Shown: positions 9,330-18,134 of the stretch, in pieces
How the letters are laid out: every line of letters begins with the position of its first letter
How positions within the stretch are numbered: position 1 is the stretch's first letter
Made by a program: the position numbers and the translations under genes
Assembly (NCBI RefSeq): GCF_003999255.1
Contig: NZ_CP034791.1
Location: 2,024,501-2,088,500, forward strand
DNA: 64,000 nt
DNA from: Caldicellulosiruptor changbaiensis
GTDB lineage: Bacteria > Bacillota > Thermoanaerobacteria > Caldicellulosiruptorales > Caldicellulosiruptoraceae
Reading direction: 5' to 3'
Notes under the pieces: model-generated
What the model was told of the DNA's origin: nothing
Databases searched by the model: none
What the model saw: only the letters and a program-made list of their open reading frames with translations

Positions 9330-9352
9330 ATAAAATCCCCTCTCTAACCATT

Positions 9353-9382
9353 TAATATGAAATAAAATATCTTTTTTTATAC
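9353..9382 (-). promoter_or_regulatory. Forespore sigma-G-like promoter for the ger operon
   Basis: On the minus strand, GTATA (9382-9378) lies 18 bases before CATATTA (9359-9353), close to the Bacillus sigma-G pattern (GHATR, 17-18 bases, CATNHTA). It is 24 bp upstream of the first operon gene. GerA operons in Bacillus use sigma-G. Confidence 0.45.
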
Positions 9383-9411
9383 TTGAATTTTGCCTCCGAG
9401 TATGCTAAAAT
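9383..9411 (+). promoter_or_regulatory. Sigma-A-type promoter for the threonine/aspartate genes
   Basis: TTGAAT (9383-9388), 17 bases, TAAAAT (9406-9411), about 30 bases before the ACT-protein start. It is almost back to back with the sigma-G-like promoter of the divergent ger operon. Confidence 0.55.
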
Positions 9412-9441
9412 CCATTCCATAAAGACATTTGTTTATATTGG

Positions 9442-9906
9442 GTGAACAGAAAAATGCTGAAAAAAGACGCTACGTACTATATAGTTGAGGAAAGTGTTTT
9501 GCCCGAAGTTTTTTTAAAAGTCATCAAGGCAAAGGAACTTTTGGAAAAGGGGGAAGTTAAGGCAGTAAACGAAGCTGTTAGATTGGTAGGAATCTCAAGA
9601 AGTGCATTTTATAAATACAAAGATTGTATATTTCCTTTTTTTGAAAGCTCAAGAGGGAAGATAATCACACTTGCACTTGTTTTGCAAGACGTACCTGGAA
9701 TTCTTTCTAAAATACTAAATATTATCTCTGACACAAACGCAAATATACTTACAATCAACCAAAACATTCCCTTGGGTGGAATTGCAACTGTCACAATATC
9801 TATAAGGACATCTGATATGACAAAGTCTGTAAAAGAGTTGATTCAAGAAATAGAAAGAGTTGACGGAGTGAAGAAAATTGAAATTTTAGGAAGAGAAGAA
9901 TATTAA
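9442..9906 (+). CDS. ACT domain protein (UPF0735/PheB type)
   Basis: A 154-residue protein with an N-terminal helix-turn-helix-like part (VNEAVRLVGISRSAFYKYKDCIFPF) and a C-terminal ACT domain (ITLALVLQDVPGILSKILNIISDTNANILTI, interrupted here only for length) that would bind an amino acid. Proteins of this kind often precede homoserine dehydrogenase, as here (27 bp gap), so a role in sensing threonine or a related amino acid is likely but not shown. The start is either GTG at 9442 or ATG at 9454; neither has a strong ribosome site. Confidence 0.85.
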   Translation: MNRKMLKKDATYYIVEESVLPEVFLKVIKAKELLEKGEVKAVNEAVRLVGISRSAFYKYKDCIFPFFESSRGKIITLALVLQDVPGILSKILNIISDTNANILTINQNIPLGGIATVTISIRTSDMTKSVKELIQEIERVDGVKKIEILGREEY

Positions 9907-9933
9907 AGTTTTCAAAAAGGAGGGAAACTTGAA

Positions 9934-11190
9934 GTGGTAAAGATTGCAATAATGGGATTTGGAGTTGTTGGCTCAGGAGTATGGGAAGTTTTGACAAAAA
10001 ACGCAGCATCAATTGCCAAAAGAGCTGGAGATGAGATAGGGATTAAATACATTTTGGATATCCGTGATTTTCCAGACCACCCGGCAAAGAATTTGATTAT
10101 AAAAGACTTCGACAAAATTTTAAATGACGATGAGGTTTCTATTGTTGTAGAAACAATTGGTGGACTTGAGCCTGCGTATACTTATACAAAAAAGCTTTTA
10201 GAAAAAGGGAAGCATGTTGTTACATCAAACAAAGAACTTGTTGCAAAGCATGGACCAGAGCTTTTGAGAATTGCAAAGGAGAAGAATATCAATTATTTCT
10301 TTGAAGCAAGTGTTGGCGGTGGAATACCTATTATAAGACCTCTTCAGAACTGTTTGGCAGGAAATCAAATAACAGAGATTGCAGGAATTTTAAATGGCAC
10401 CACAAACTATATCTTGACGCAGATGAGTAAATACTCCCTGTCATTTGAGGAAGCGCTAAAGCAGGCTCAGGAAAAAGGATACGCGGAGAGAAACCCAAGC
10501 AATGATGTTGACGGGCATGACGCATGTAGAAAGATTGCAATCTTATCTTCAATTGCATATTCTCACTATGTAAATTATGAGAATATTTATACAGAGGGTA
10601 TATCAAAAGTTACAAAAGAAGACATGGAATATGCAGAGGAGCTCGGGTGTACAATAAAACTCATTGCTATGAGTAAAAAGTTAGATAGTACAACTGTTTT
10701 TGCAAGAGTAAGTCCACTTATGATACTCCAGAAAAATCCTTTTGCAAATGTAGATGATGTATTCAATGCAATCTTAGTAAAAGGTGATGCAATAGGCGAT
10801 GTGATGTTCTATGGCCAAGGCGCTGGGAAGCTTCCAACTGCAAGTGCGGTTGTTGGAGATATAATTGATATTGTCAAGCATATTGACAAGTCATATGTCT
10901 ACACTTGGGGAATCTCCGGCGATATAAAGGTTTTGAATATAGAGGAAACAAGCTGCAGATTTTTTGTGAGAGTAAAGTATAAAGACCTCTCAAAAGCAAA
11001 AGATGCAGTTTCAATAATTTTTAATGACTGCATGATTGTAAACACACACAAACCAATTGGCAAAAACGAGTTTGCATTTGTAACACATGAGATGAAAGAA
11101 AGAGAATTCAAAGAAAAGATATCCCAGCTTGAAAAACTTCCTGCTATAGAAAAGGTTCTGTCAATCATAAGATATGATGAAAATATATGA
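9934..11190 (+). CDS. hom: Homoserine dehydrogenase
   Basis: Reduces aspartate semialdehyde to homoserine with NAD(P)H, feeding threonine and methionine synthesis. The 418-residue protein has an N-terminal nucleotide-binding loop GFGVVGSGV, the catalytic-domain segments VGGGIPIIRPL, GILNGTTNYILTQM and NDVDGHDACRKI, and a C-terminal ACT domain from about residue 345 for feedback control. The GTG start follows an AAGGAGG site. It is second in the ACT-hom-thrB run. Confidence 0.97.
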   Translation: MVKIAIMGFGVVGSGVWEVLTKNAASIAKRAGDEIGIKYILDIRDFPDHPAKNLIIKDFDKILNDDEVSIVVETIGGLEPAYTYTKKLLEKGKHVVTSNKELVAKHGPELLRIAKEKNINYFFEASVGGGIPIIRPLQNCLAGNQITEIAGILNGTTNYILTQMSKYSLSFEEALKQAQEKGYAERNPSNDVDGHDACRKIAILSSIAYSHYVNYENIYTEGISKVTKEDMEYAEELGCTIKLIAMSKKLDSTTVFARVSPLMILQKNPFANVDDVFNAILVKGDAIGDVMFYGQGAGKLPTASAVVGDIIDIVKHIDKSYVYTWGISGDIKVLNIEETSCRFFVRVKYKDLSKAKDAVSIIFNDCMIVNTHKPIGKNEFAFVTHEMKEREFKEKISQLEKLPAIEKVLSIIRYDENI

Positions 11191-11229
11191 AGCATTGACA
11201 AATTCATACGCTTGGAGGTAAGTTGCAAA

Positions 11230-12156
11230 ATGATTTCTGTAAAGGTTCCGGCATCATCGGCAAACCTTGGTGCCGGATTTGACTGTATGGGAGTTGCATT
11301 AAAACTTTATAACATCATTGAGGTGGAAGAAATCGAAAAAGGTTTAGAGATAACTTCAAGCCCAGACGACCCTTCGATTGCAAAGGATGAGAATAATCTT
11401 GTTTTCAAAGCCATGAAGGTTGTATTTGACGAGGTTGGATGGTACCCAAAGGGTTTGAGAATAAATCTTATAAATGAAATTCCACTGACACGCGGTTTGG
11501 GATCGTCTGCTGCATGTATTTCAGGCGGTATATATGCTGCAAACCTATTATGTGGCGGAAAACTCTCTGAAGAAGAGATGATTTTCTTGGCAGCAAAAAT
11601 GGAAGGACACCCTGATAACTCAACACCTGCAATGATTGGCGGACTTGTTTTTGCAGTACTGGAAGAAAATAAAGTGAACTACATCAAGTTTGTTGTACCA
11701 AACAGGCTCAAGTTTGCAGTTTTCATTCCTGACTTTCAGCTGTCTACTGAGTATGCAAGAAATATTCTGCCAAAGTATATTGAGTTCAAAGACGCAGTTT
11801 TCAATGTTGGAAGGGCAGCTCTTTTTGCAAGCGCAATCACAACCGGAAACTATGATCTTTTGCCTGCTGCAACACAAGACAGGCTACATCAACCATATAG
11901 AAAAAATCTCATTCCTGATTTTGATAAGATTGTAAACCTATCTTTGGAGTTTGGAGCAAAAGGAGCATTCTTGTCGGGGGCTGGTCCTTCTATAATAGCA
12001 TTGATTGATGAAAATTATGACAGTTTTGAACAAAATGCCAAGATTGCACTTAGCTCATTGGAATTAAAATCTAAGTGGGATTTGATGATTTTAGAGGCCG
12101 ACAATAGCGGTGCTACAGTTTTCTCTGTGCAAAGTAGCAGTAGTTTTAAAAGATAA
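11230..12156 (+). CDS. thrB: Homoserine kinase
   Basis: Phosphorylates homoserine, the step before threonine synthase. This 308-residue GHMP kinase shows VPASSANLGAGFDCMG at the N-terminus, the ATP loop PLTRGLGSSAACISGG near residue 90 and a C-terminal GAFLSGAGPSI motif. The frame opens at a TTG at 11212, but that codon overlaps the GGAGGT ribosome site that serves the ATG at 11230, so the latter is the start. thrC is not in the window. Confidence 0.96.
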   Translation: MISVKVPASSANLGAGFDCMGVALKLYNIIEVEEIEKGLEITSSPDDPSIAKDENNLVFKAMKVVFDEVGWYPKGLRINLINEIPLTRGLGSSAACISGGIYAANLLCGGKLSEEEMIFLAAKMEGHPDNSTPAMIGGLVFAVLEENKVNYIKFVVPNRLKFAVFIPDFQLSTEYARNILPKYIEFKDAVFNVGRAALFASAITTGNYDLLPAATQDRLHQPYRKNLIPDFDKIVNLSLEFGAKGAFLSGAGPSIIALIDENYDSFEQNAKIALSSLELKSKWDLMILEADNSGATVFSVQSSSSFKR

Positions 12157-12246
12157 AGCAATTATCAAAAAAGTGTAATATAATATTATCAAGCTATAAT
12201 AAAAAACTTTACACGTTTCAGTTTTAAAAAAGGGAGGGGACAAAAA

Positions 12247-13476
12247 TTGGGAATAGTTGTTCAAAAGTATGGTGGAACGTCTGTCGCAGACAAAGAGAGA
12301 ATATTTCGTGCAGCAAGACGAGCTGTAGCCGAGTATGAAAAGGGAAACAAGGTAGTTGTTGTTGTTTCTGCTCAAGGTGACACAACCGATGAGCTTATTG
12401 AAAAAGCAAAAGAGATAAACGAAAACCCGTCTAAAAGAGAGATGGATATGCTGCTTTCAACAGGTGAGCAGATATCAATTGCGCTGATGGCAATGGCAAT
12501 TGAAAAGCTCGGGTATCCTGTAATATCACTTACTGGCTGGCAGGCAGGGATAAAGACAGATAGCAATTATTCAAACGCAAGGATTAAAGAAATTGATACA
12601 GAAAGGCTTCACAGAGAACTTGACAAGAGAAACATAGTTGTTGTTGCAGGCTTTCAGGGAATAAATAAATATGACGACATCACAACTTTGGGCCGTGGTG
12701 GGTCTGACACAACAGCAGTGGCTTTAGCTGCAGCTTTGAAAGCTGATAAGTGCGAGATTTACACAGATGTTGATGGTGTGTACACAGCAGACCCAAGAAT
12801 TGTTCCAAATGCCTCAAAGCTAAAAGAGATTTCATATGATGAGATGTTAGAGCTTGCAACGCTGGGAGCAAAGGTTCTTCATAACAGGTCTGTTGAGCTT
12901 GCAAAAAAATATAACATTCCTATAGTTGTCAGGTCATCTTTTAATGACAATGAAGGAACAATTGTGAAGGAGGTAAGTTCTGTGGAAAAGCTGCTTGTGT
13001 CAGGTGTTGCTTGTGACAAAGACATAGCAAGGGTTGCTGTGATTGGAGTTGAAAATGTTCCAGGAAAGGCATTCCAGATATTCTCTTTACTTGCGAAAGA
13101 GAATATAAATGTTGATATAATCTTGCAATCAATCGGAAGAGAAAAGACAAAAGATATATCATTTACTGTGTCAAAAAGCAATCTCAAGCAGACCTTGGAC
13201 GTTTTGACAAAGAATTTACATGTAATTGGGGCAAAGGACATAACCTACGCAGACAATGTTGCAAAGGTGTCAATTGTAGGTGCTGGAATGGTCAACAACC
13301 CAGGCGTTGCAGCAACTATGTTTGAAGCACTTTACGATGCAGGAATCAATATTGAGATGATTTCAACATCAGAAATCAAGATTTCAGTTCTAATCGACGA
13401 AAAAGACGCAGACAAAGCAGTGAGGGCTATACATGACAAGTTCAAACTACATCTTTTGAATAGCAACGGAAAATAA
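12247..13476 (+). CDS. lysC: Aspartate kinase
   Basis: First enzyme of the aspartate family pathway. The N-terminal kinase domain has VQKYGGTSVADKERI, TTLGRGGSDTTAVALAAAL and the YTDVDGVYTADPR segment; two C-terminal ACT domains (VENVPGKAFQIFSLLA, VGAGMVNNPGVAATMFEAL) bind regulatory amino acids. At 409 residues it matches the Bacillus-type alpha form. An in-frame beta-subunit start, as in B. subtilis lysC, is not obvious. The start is TTG behind GGGAGGGG. A 90-bp AT-rich gap separates it from thrB; no clear lysine riboswitch is visible. Confidence 0.95.
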   Translation: MGIVVQKYGGTSVADKERIFRAARRAVAEYEKGNKVVVVVSAQGDTTDELIEKAKEINENPSKREMDMLLSTGEQISIALMAMAIEKLGYPVISLTGWQAGIKTDSNYSNARIKEIDTERLHRELDKRNIVVVAGFQGINKYDDITTLGRGGSDTTAVALAAALKADKCEIYTDVDGVYTADPRIVPNASKLKEISYDEMLELATLGAKVLHNRSVELAKKYNIPIVVRSSFNDNEGTIVKEVSSVEKLLVSGVACDKDIARVAVIGVENVPGKAFQIFSLLAKENINVDIILQSIGREKTKDISFTVSKSNLKQTLDVLTKNLHVIGAKDITYADNVAKVSIVGAGMVNNPGVAATMFEALYDAGINIEMISTSEIKISVLIDEKDADKAVRAIHDKFKLHLLNSNGK

Positions 13477-13502
13477 AGGGCAAAGTTTTAGTAATAATAC
13501 AT

Positions 13503-13536
13503 AAGGGGCTGCTTCAAAATTCCCGGGCAGCCCCTT
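13503..13536. terminator. Bidirectional terminator after aspartate kinase (repeat copy 1)
   Basis: AAGGGGCTGC pairs with GCAGCCCCTT over a 14-base loop. It lies just after lysC and faces the deoR remnant. An identical hairpin exists in repeat copy 2. Confidence 0.85.
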
Positions 13537-13541
13537 TACTT

Positions 13542-13833
13542 TTAACAGTATACGATCTCAACATTCTTTTCCCTTATTGCATTTTCTTGGCTTGGTGGCA
13601 GTACCTTGTCGGTGAAGATAAAGTCTACATCATCAAGTGTTGCAATGTTGACAAGTGCTGTTTTGTTCATCTTTGTGTGGTCTGCAATCATATAAACCTG
13701 GTCTGCTATCTCAATCATCATCTTTTTTACCTGTGCTTCAAGCTCGTTTGACTCTGTAAAGCCTTTTTCAATGTCAAACCCTTTACATGAAATTATAGCC
13801 TTGTTTGCATTAAGAGATTTCAATGTATTCTCT
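13542..13833 (-). pseudogene. 3' remnant of deoR, split off by the IS insertion
   Basis: This stretch equals the 3' end of the intact deoR gene at 15888-16179, ending in DDVDFIFTDKVLPPSQENA. It lacks the helix-turn-helix. It is fused in frame to IS left-end sequence, so an open frame of 114 codons starts at 13886 inside the IS and runs into the remnant. The chimera has no visible ribosome site and is probably not functional. Confidence 0.9.
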
Positions 13834-15815
13834 CTTGACTTTGTCAGTTTGAAACTCAAAAAGCTTGGGAGGACTGGGATTGACAAAATATGGACCTCAA
13901 TTTTGTCACTACATCATTTCCTTATACCAATAAATTCTAAGCCTTCCTCATATGTGATGAAATTTTTCGGCCCCTTTATCTTCATCACATTCAGTATATC
14001 TCCAGCTCCTCCTTCTGTCCTTTGCTTTATCAAATATTTCTTCCCTTTTATCTCTATTTCAATAAAATTCATTGAATCTATTGCTTCCATTATCCCTTCA
14101 CTACTTATTCCTTTACCTTTTTTCCTCAAAATATATTCCAATGTCCTCTGTAATAAAAATGCCAAAAAACATATCACAAAATGTCCTTTTATTCTGCTTT
14201 CTGTAAAGTGATATATCGGTCGTACTTCTAAACAGCTTTTCATTACTCTGAATGACTGTTCTATCTTCCATAAATCGTGATATGCTCCTAAAACTTCTTC
14301 TACATCCATATCCTTTTTGCTCGTTTGTATTGCATAATAACCGTCAAACTTCTCATCTCGTTTTATCGCTTCCTCATCCAGTACATATTCTTCTGACTTT
14401 GATTTCTTCTTCAAATATTTCCTCGCACCTTTTTTCTCTAAGGCTGTTATACTTCCTTTGTTCTCTAAAAGCTCTTTGGCTTTTGATACCAATCTCTCTC
14501 TGTCTTCTTTGTCTTTCTTAGCTCTCTTGCTTGAATACGTTATTATCAGTCTCTCTTCTATTTTAAACTCTTTACCCTCTTCATCCTTGATAACATTTGT
14601 TCTTTCCAATACCTTATATTTGAATTCATCCCCATAAATTTCTTCAGCATTCAAACAACTTTTTCCATCAAGCCTTTTATATCCTTCTTGCTCAAATACT
14701 TCATCTAAAACTTCTTTACTTGCATTCTTTAATCTGCTTGCTACTATATAATCGTATCCCGCTTCTTTTATCATCTTTAAATTTAATCTGCTGTTGAGCC
14801 CTTTGTCTGCTACTATCACTATCTTATCTATACTAAATTTTTCCTTCAGTTTCCTCAGTATCTTTACCATTGTCTTGCTATCTATTGTATTGCCAGGAAA
14901 AAGTTCATAACCTATCGGCCTGCCTTCTTTGTCTACCAAAAGCCCTAACACAACCTGTACTTCATTTATCTTGTTGTCTTTGCTAAAACCAAAATTTTTA
15001 AGTTCATCGGCTCTACAACTCTCAAAGTATATTGTCGTCACGTCATAAAAAACTACATCAACTACCATCTTAAATAAATCCCTATTTTTCTGATACAGAT
15101 ACGTCTCTAAATCCTCTTTTATACTGTCAAGAAAATCTAAACACCTGTACAACTGATTTAAATCTATATCCTCTTCAAATCCAAAATATTTATTTCTCTG
15201 ATGATAAGTTCTTAGTTTGCTCATAGGTTCTATCAATCTCTGTATGGTCATTAAAAAACTTACTTTGTCTACATCAAATTTTATCTTTCTCCCTTTTGTT
15301 GCTCTCTCTTTTAAAAACTTATCTATTTCAAGTTCTTCCCATAACTTTCTGAATACAATGTATCCCCAATTTTTTATAACTGCATCCGATACATCCTCTT
15401 CAGATTCAATAGTAACAGCTTTTGTATTCCCAGTAGTTGTTTTTTCAACAATGTCGGATAGTTTTTTTACAATGTTTTTAAAAGCAGGATCACTTTTGAG
15501 AAGATCAAGTCTACCAAAATTAAATAACACTCTTTGTTTTACCTTGCCATTTTCACGATAGTTTTCGACTAATCTAACATACTGGTAACAGCCAGCATTA
15601 GTTATTTTGACAAACATATGGTAACTCCTCAAAGGTATTTTGAGTAATTGTACCACAAAATATTCAAAATGTCAAGTATTTATAGCATATTTCAGACTAT
15701 AATTTGCCACTACAATTTTTAAAATTTTTTATTTTTCTATTCTCAAAACCCGCATAAATTAAGACTTTGTTATTTTTTGTTAGCTCAAAAACTCCTCCTA
15801 ACTGACAAAGTCAAG
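13834..15815 (-). mobile_element. IS1634-family insertion sequence, 1982 bp
   Basis: The ends are perfect 16-bp inverted repeats: CTTGACTTTGTCAGTT at 13834-13849 and its complement at 15800-15815. One transposase gene fills the element. It is bordered by 364-bp direct repeats. Members of the IS1634 family (IS1634 and IS1549) are known for unusually long and variable direct repeats, which fits both the protein and the flanks. Confidence 0.93.
13914..15617 (-). CDS. IS1634-family DDE transposase
   Basis: A 567-residue transposase. Candidate catalytic residues are D in VVFYDVTTIYF, D in IVIVADKGLNS and E in LWKIEQSFRVMKS; the last motif plus RPIYHFTESRIKGHF is characteristic of the IS1634/IS1549 group. 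The frame extends to 15656, but the ATG at 15617 follows a GAGGAG site and begins MFVKITNAGCYQYV, as in relatives. The gene appears intact, so the element may still be active. Confidence 0.93.
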   Translation of the reverse strand: MFVKITNAGCYQYVRLVENYRENGKVKQRVLFNFGRLDLLKSDPAFKNIVKKLSDIVEKTTTGNTKAVTIESEEDVSDAVIKNWGYIVFRKLWEELEIDKFLKERATKGRKIKFDVDKVSFLMTIQRLIEPMSKLRTYHQRNKYFGFEEDIDLNQLYRCLDFLDSIKEDLETYLYQKNRDLFKMVVDVVFYDVTTIYFESCRADELKNFGFSKDNKINEVQVVLGLLVDKEGRPIGYELFPGNTIDSKTMVKILRKLKEKFSIDKIVIVADKGLNSRLNLKMIKEAGYDYIVASRLKNASKEVLDEVFEQEGYKRLDGKSCLNAEEIYGDEFKYKVLERTNVIKDEEGKEFKIEERLIITYSSKRAKKDKEDRERLVSKAKELLENKGSITALEKKGARKYLKKKSKSEEYVLDEEAIKRDEKFDGYYAIQTSKKDMDVEEVLGAYHDLWKIEQSFRVMKSCLEVRPIYHFTESRIKGHFVICFLAFLLQRTLEYILRKKGKGISSEGIMEAIDSMNFIEIEIKGKKYLIKQRTEGGAGDILNVMKIKGPKNFITYEEGLEFIGIRK

Positions 15816-16179
15816 AAAATAAAGGGCAAAGTTTTAGTAATAATACATAAGGGGCTGCTTCAAAATTCCCGGGCAGCCCCTTTACTTTTAACAGTATACG
15901 ATCTCAACATTCTTTTCCCTTATTGCATTTTCTTGGCTTGGTGGCAGTACCTTGTCGGTGAAGATAAAGTCTACATCATCAAGTGTTGCAATGTTGACAA
16001 GTGCTGTTTTGTTCATCTTTGTGTGGTCTGCAATCATATAAACCTGGTCTGCTATCTCAATCATCATCTTTTTTACCTGTGCTTCAAGCTCGTTTGACTC
16101 TGTAAAGCCTTTTTCAATGTCAAACCCTTTACATGAAATTATAGCCTTGTTTGCATTAAGAGATTTCAATGTATTCTCT
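15816..16179. repeat. 364-bp direct repeat, copy 2 (right flank of IS1634-like element)
   Basis: Perfect copy of 13470-13833. It carries the terminator and the 3' end of the working deoR gene, and it continues without a break into the rest of deoR at 16180. Confidence 0.95.
15849..15882. terminator. Terminator after deoR (repeat copy 2)
   Basis: Same AAGGGGCTGC/GCAGCCCCTT hairpin as at 13503-13536. It sits six bases after the deoR stop and ends the rhaB-deoR transcript. Confidence 0.8.
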
Positions 16180-16649
16180 GCAATAGGTCCAACAAGCGAA
16201 AGTGACCTATTTCTCAGCGTCCCACCTGTAGAAATTACCTTGATGTCTTCGAAAACCTTGAGCTCATTTACTATCTGCTCAGAGTTTGTTATGACTGTTA
16301 TCTTCTTTTTGGTCTTGAGAAGCTTTGCAACCTGCAGAGCTGATGTGCTTGAGTCCATAACAAGCGTGTCGCCATCTTCGATATACTTTATTAAAGTCAG
16401 AGCTATTTGTTTTTTGCCTTCAATATTTGTTGCATTTCTGAACTCAAATGGAATATCAACATTGTAGTTTTCAACCAAGACTGCTCCGCCATATGTTCTT
16501 TTTAAAAGTCCTTCCTTTTCAAGCTTCTCAAGGTCGCGCCTAATAGTTTCTTCTGTGACATTAAAAAGCTTTGCAAGCTCTGGAACAAGCACACTCTTGT
16601 TTTCATTTAGCATTGCCATTATCTTTTGTCTTCGTTCAATCGCAAGCAC
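15888..16649 (-). CDS. DeoR/GlpR-family transcriptional regulator
   Basis: A 253-residue sugar-phosphate-responsive regulator. An N-terminal winged helix (RRQKIMAMLNENK, VPELAKLFNVTEETIRRDLEKL split here for length) precedes a DeoR C-terminal sensor domain with DTLVMDSSTSALQVAKLL and KVISTGGTLRN. The GTG start follows GGGAGG. It lies 8 bp after rhaB in the same transcript, so it probably controls rhamnose or related deoxy-sugar use, possibly including rhaB. Its last 97 codons lie within repeat copy 2: the gene was hit by the IS yet remains complete. Confidence 0.93.
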   Translation of the reverse strand: MLAIERRQKIMAMLNENKSVLVPELAKLFNVTEETIRRDLEKLEKEGLLKRTYGGAVLVENYNVDIPFEFRNATNIEGKKQIALTLIKYIEDGDTLVMDSSTSALQVAKLLKTKKKITVITNSEQIVNELKVFEDIKVISTGGTLRNRSLSLVGPIAENTLKSLNANKAIISCKGFDIEKGFTESNELEAQVKKMMIEIADQVYMIADHTKMNKTALVNIATLDDVDFIFTDKVLPPSQENAIREKNVEIVYC

Positions 16650-16657
16650 CTTTTTTC

Positions 16658-18079
16658 TTACCTCCCCGTATAGATTTCAAACTGAACACTCTTTTTAAGA
16701 AGCTCTCTTGCCTCACGCAAATCCTTAACATGTCCAAGTGCTATTAGTTGAAGCATAATGTTGCCCAGTACTGTTGCCTCAACAGGCCCTGCTATAACCT
16801 CTCTTTTTGTCTCTTTTGCTGTAAGCTCACAAAGATACTTATCCTTTATTCCACCACCAACCATGTTGATTTTAGAAATGCTAAAACCTGTTAGCTCTTC
16901 AATCTCTTCAATTGTCTTTTTGTACTTTTGTACAATCCCACTGTAGGCTGCTTTTGCAATGTCCCCTAAGTCTTGTGGTTCTTTTCCAAAATGATTTTTG
17001 CACCACTTCTTTATCTCTGCCAGAATGTCAATTGGTGCTAAAAATTCATCACTGTCAGGGTCAATTGCGTACTCATAGTTCGATTTTTGAGCAAGTTCAC
17101 TGATCTTATTAAAGCTTACCTCTTCATACTTCTTGCTCCATGTGCTTCTTATCTGCTGGATGAGCCAAAGACCAGTGATGTTCTTTAAAAACCTTATTTT
17201 GTTTTCCACTCCGCCCTCGTTTGTGAAGTTTTTGTTAAAACTATTTTGATTAATAAGAGGACTTTCAAGCTCCACTCCCATCAGCGACCATGTACCACAG
17301 CTGAGATACACTGTGGTTTTGCCATCAGAAAAAGGCGAAGCGGCAACCGCAGAAGCTGTATCATGGCTACCAACTGCAATGACAGGAATAGCGCCAATTT
17401 CAAGCTCTTCTTGAACATCAGGTGTTAATTTGCCTAAAACATTTCCTGGATAAATTATATCATTAAATATTCTTTTTTCAAACCCAAGTTTTTCTATCAG
17501 TTCATCTGACCATCCTCTTTTTTGTGCATCTATTAGCTGTGAGGTTGATGCAATGGTGTATTCGTTTACTTTAACACCTGTCAAAAAATATGCAAAAAGG
17601 TCTGGCATGAACAAAAGCGAATCTACATTTTTCATTATATCCTTCCGTGTTTTGTAGTCTATGTAAAGCTGAAAGATTGTGTTGAAATTCATAAACTGAA
17701 TGCCTGTTATCTCATAAATTTTGTCAAGCGAAACTATTCTCGATACCTCTTCAATTGCGTTTTTCGTCCTCAAATCCCTGTAATGATAAGGATTTGAAAG
17801 CAAGTCACCTCTTTTGTCAACAAGTCCATAGTCAACTCCCCAAGTGTCAATCCCAATACTGTGAAGTTCTCCAAATTGTTTTTTAGCTTTGTAAATCCCA
17901 ATTTTCAAGTTGTTAAACAAGTACAAAAAATCCCAAAATAAACTCTGGTTAATTCTTACGGGGGTATTTTCAAACCTGTGCACTTCAAAAAGCTCTAAAC
18001 TCTCACCATTGAAACTTCCAACAAACACTCTCCCGCTTGACGCACCAAAATCAGCACCAACGCAATTGATTGTTTTCAT
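16658..18079 (-). CDS. rhaB: Rhamnulokinase
   Basis: Phosphorylates L-rhamnulose in rhamnose catabolism. This FGGY-family kinase of 473 residues shows the ATP site GADFGASSGRVFVGSF at the N-terminus, IDTWGVDYGLVD near residue 78, SHDTASAVAA near 235 and the C-terminal phosphate loop NMVGGGIKDKYL. Rhamnose isomerase and aldolase genes are absent from the window, so rhaB with its DeoR regulator forms a separate unit. L-fuculokinase is the main alternative. Confidence 0.88.
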   Translation of the reverse strand: MKTINCVGADFGASSGRVFVGSFNGESLELFEVHRFENTPVRINQSLFWDFLYLFNNLKIGIYKAKKQFGELHSIGIDTWGVDYGLVDKRGDLLSNPYHYRDLRTKNAIEEVSRIVSLDKIYEITGIQFMNFNTIFQLYIDYKTRKDIMKNVDSLLFMPDLFAYFLTGVKVNEYTIASTSQLIDAQKRGWSDELIEKLGFEKRIFNDIIYPGNVLGKLTPDVQEELEIGAIPVIAVGSHDTASAVAASPFSDGKTTVYLSCGTWSLMGVELESPLINQNSFNKNFTNEGGVENKIRFLKNITGLWLIQQIRSTWSKKYEEVSFNKISELAQKSNYEYAIDPDSDEFLAPIDILAEIKKWCKNHFGKEPQDLGDIAKAAYSGIVQKYKKTIEEIEELTGFSISKINMVGGGIKDKYLCELTAKETKREVIAGPVEATVLGNIMLQLIALGHVKDLREARELLKKSVQFEIYTGR

Positions 18080-18134
18080 TTTTTCCTCCCCATTTGTTTT
18101 TACTTCTTTTATGTTTGTTTTTATTATATCATAT

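Larger units (their letters stand above)
13470..13833. repeat. 364-bp direct repeat, copy 1 (left flank of IS1634-like element)
   Basis: Identical by eye, without indels, to 15816-16179 (offset 2346). It contains the end of the lysC downstream region, a terminator hairpin and the last 97 or so codons of the deoR gene. It is best read as a long target-site duplication made by the insertion between the copies. Confidence 0.95.

Noticed and set aside
9609-9794. Open frames on the opposite strand of conserved genes, such as those inside rpoB, fusA and tuf
   Set aside because: They lie wholly inside well-conserved genes, lack ribosome sites and show no protein family pattern.
12157-12246. Lysine riboswitch before aspartate kinase
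   Set aside because: The 90-bp gap is AT-rich and too short for the lysine aptamer.
13469-16180. Repeat length of 365 or 366 bp instead of 364
   Set aside because: The identical G at 13469 and 15815 is shared with the IS end, and position 13834/16180 differs; the 16-bp inverted repeats define the ends better.
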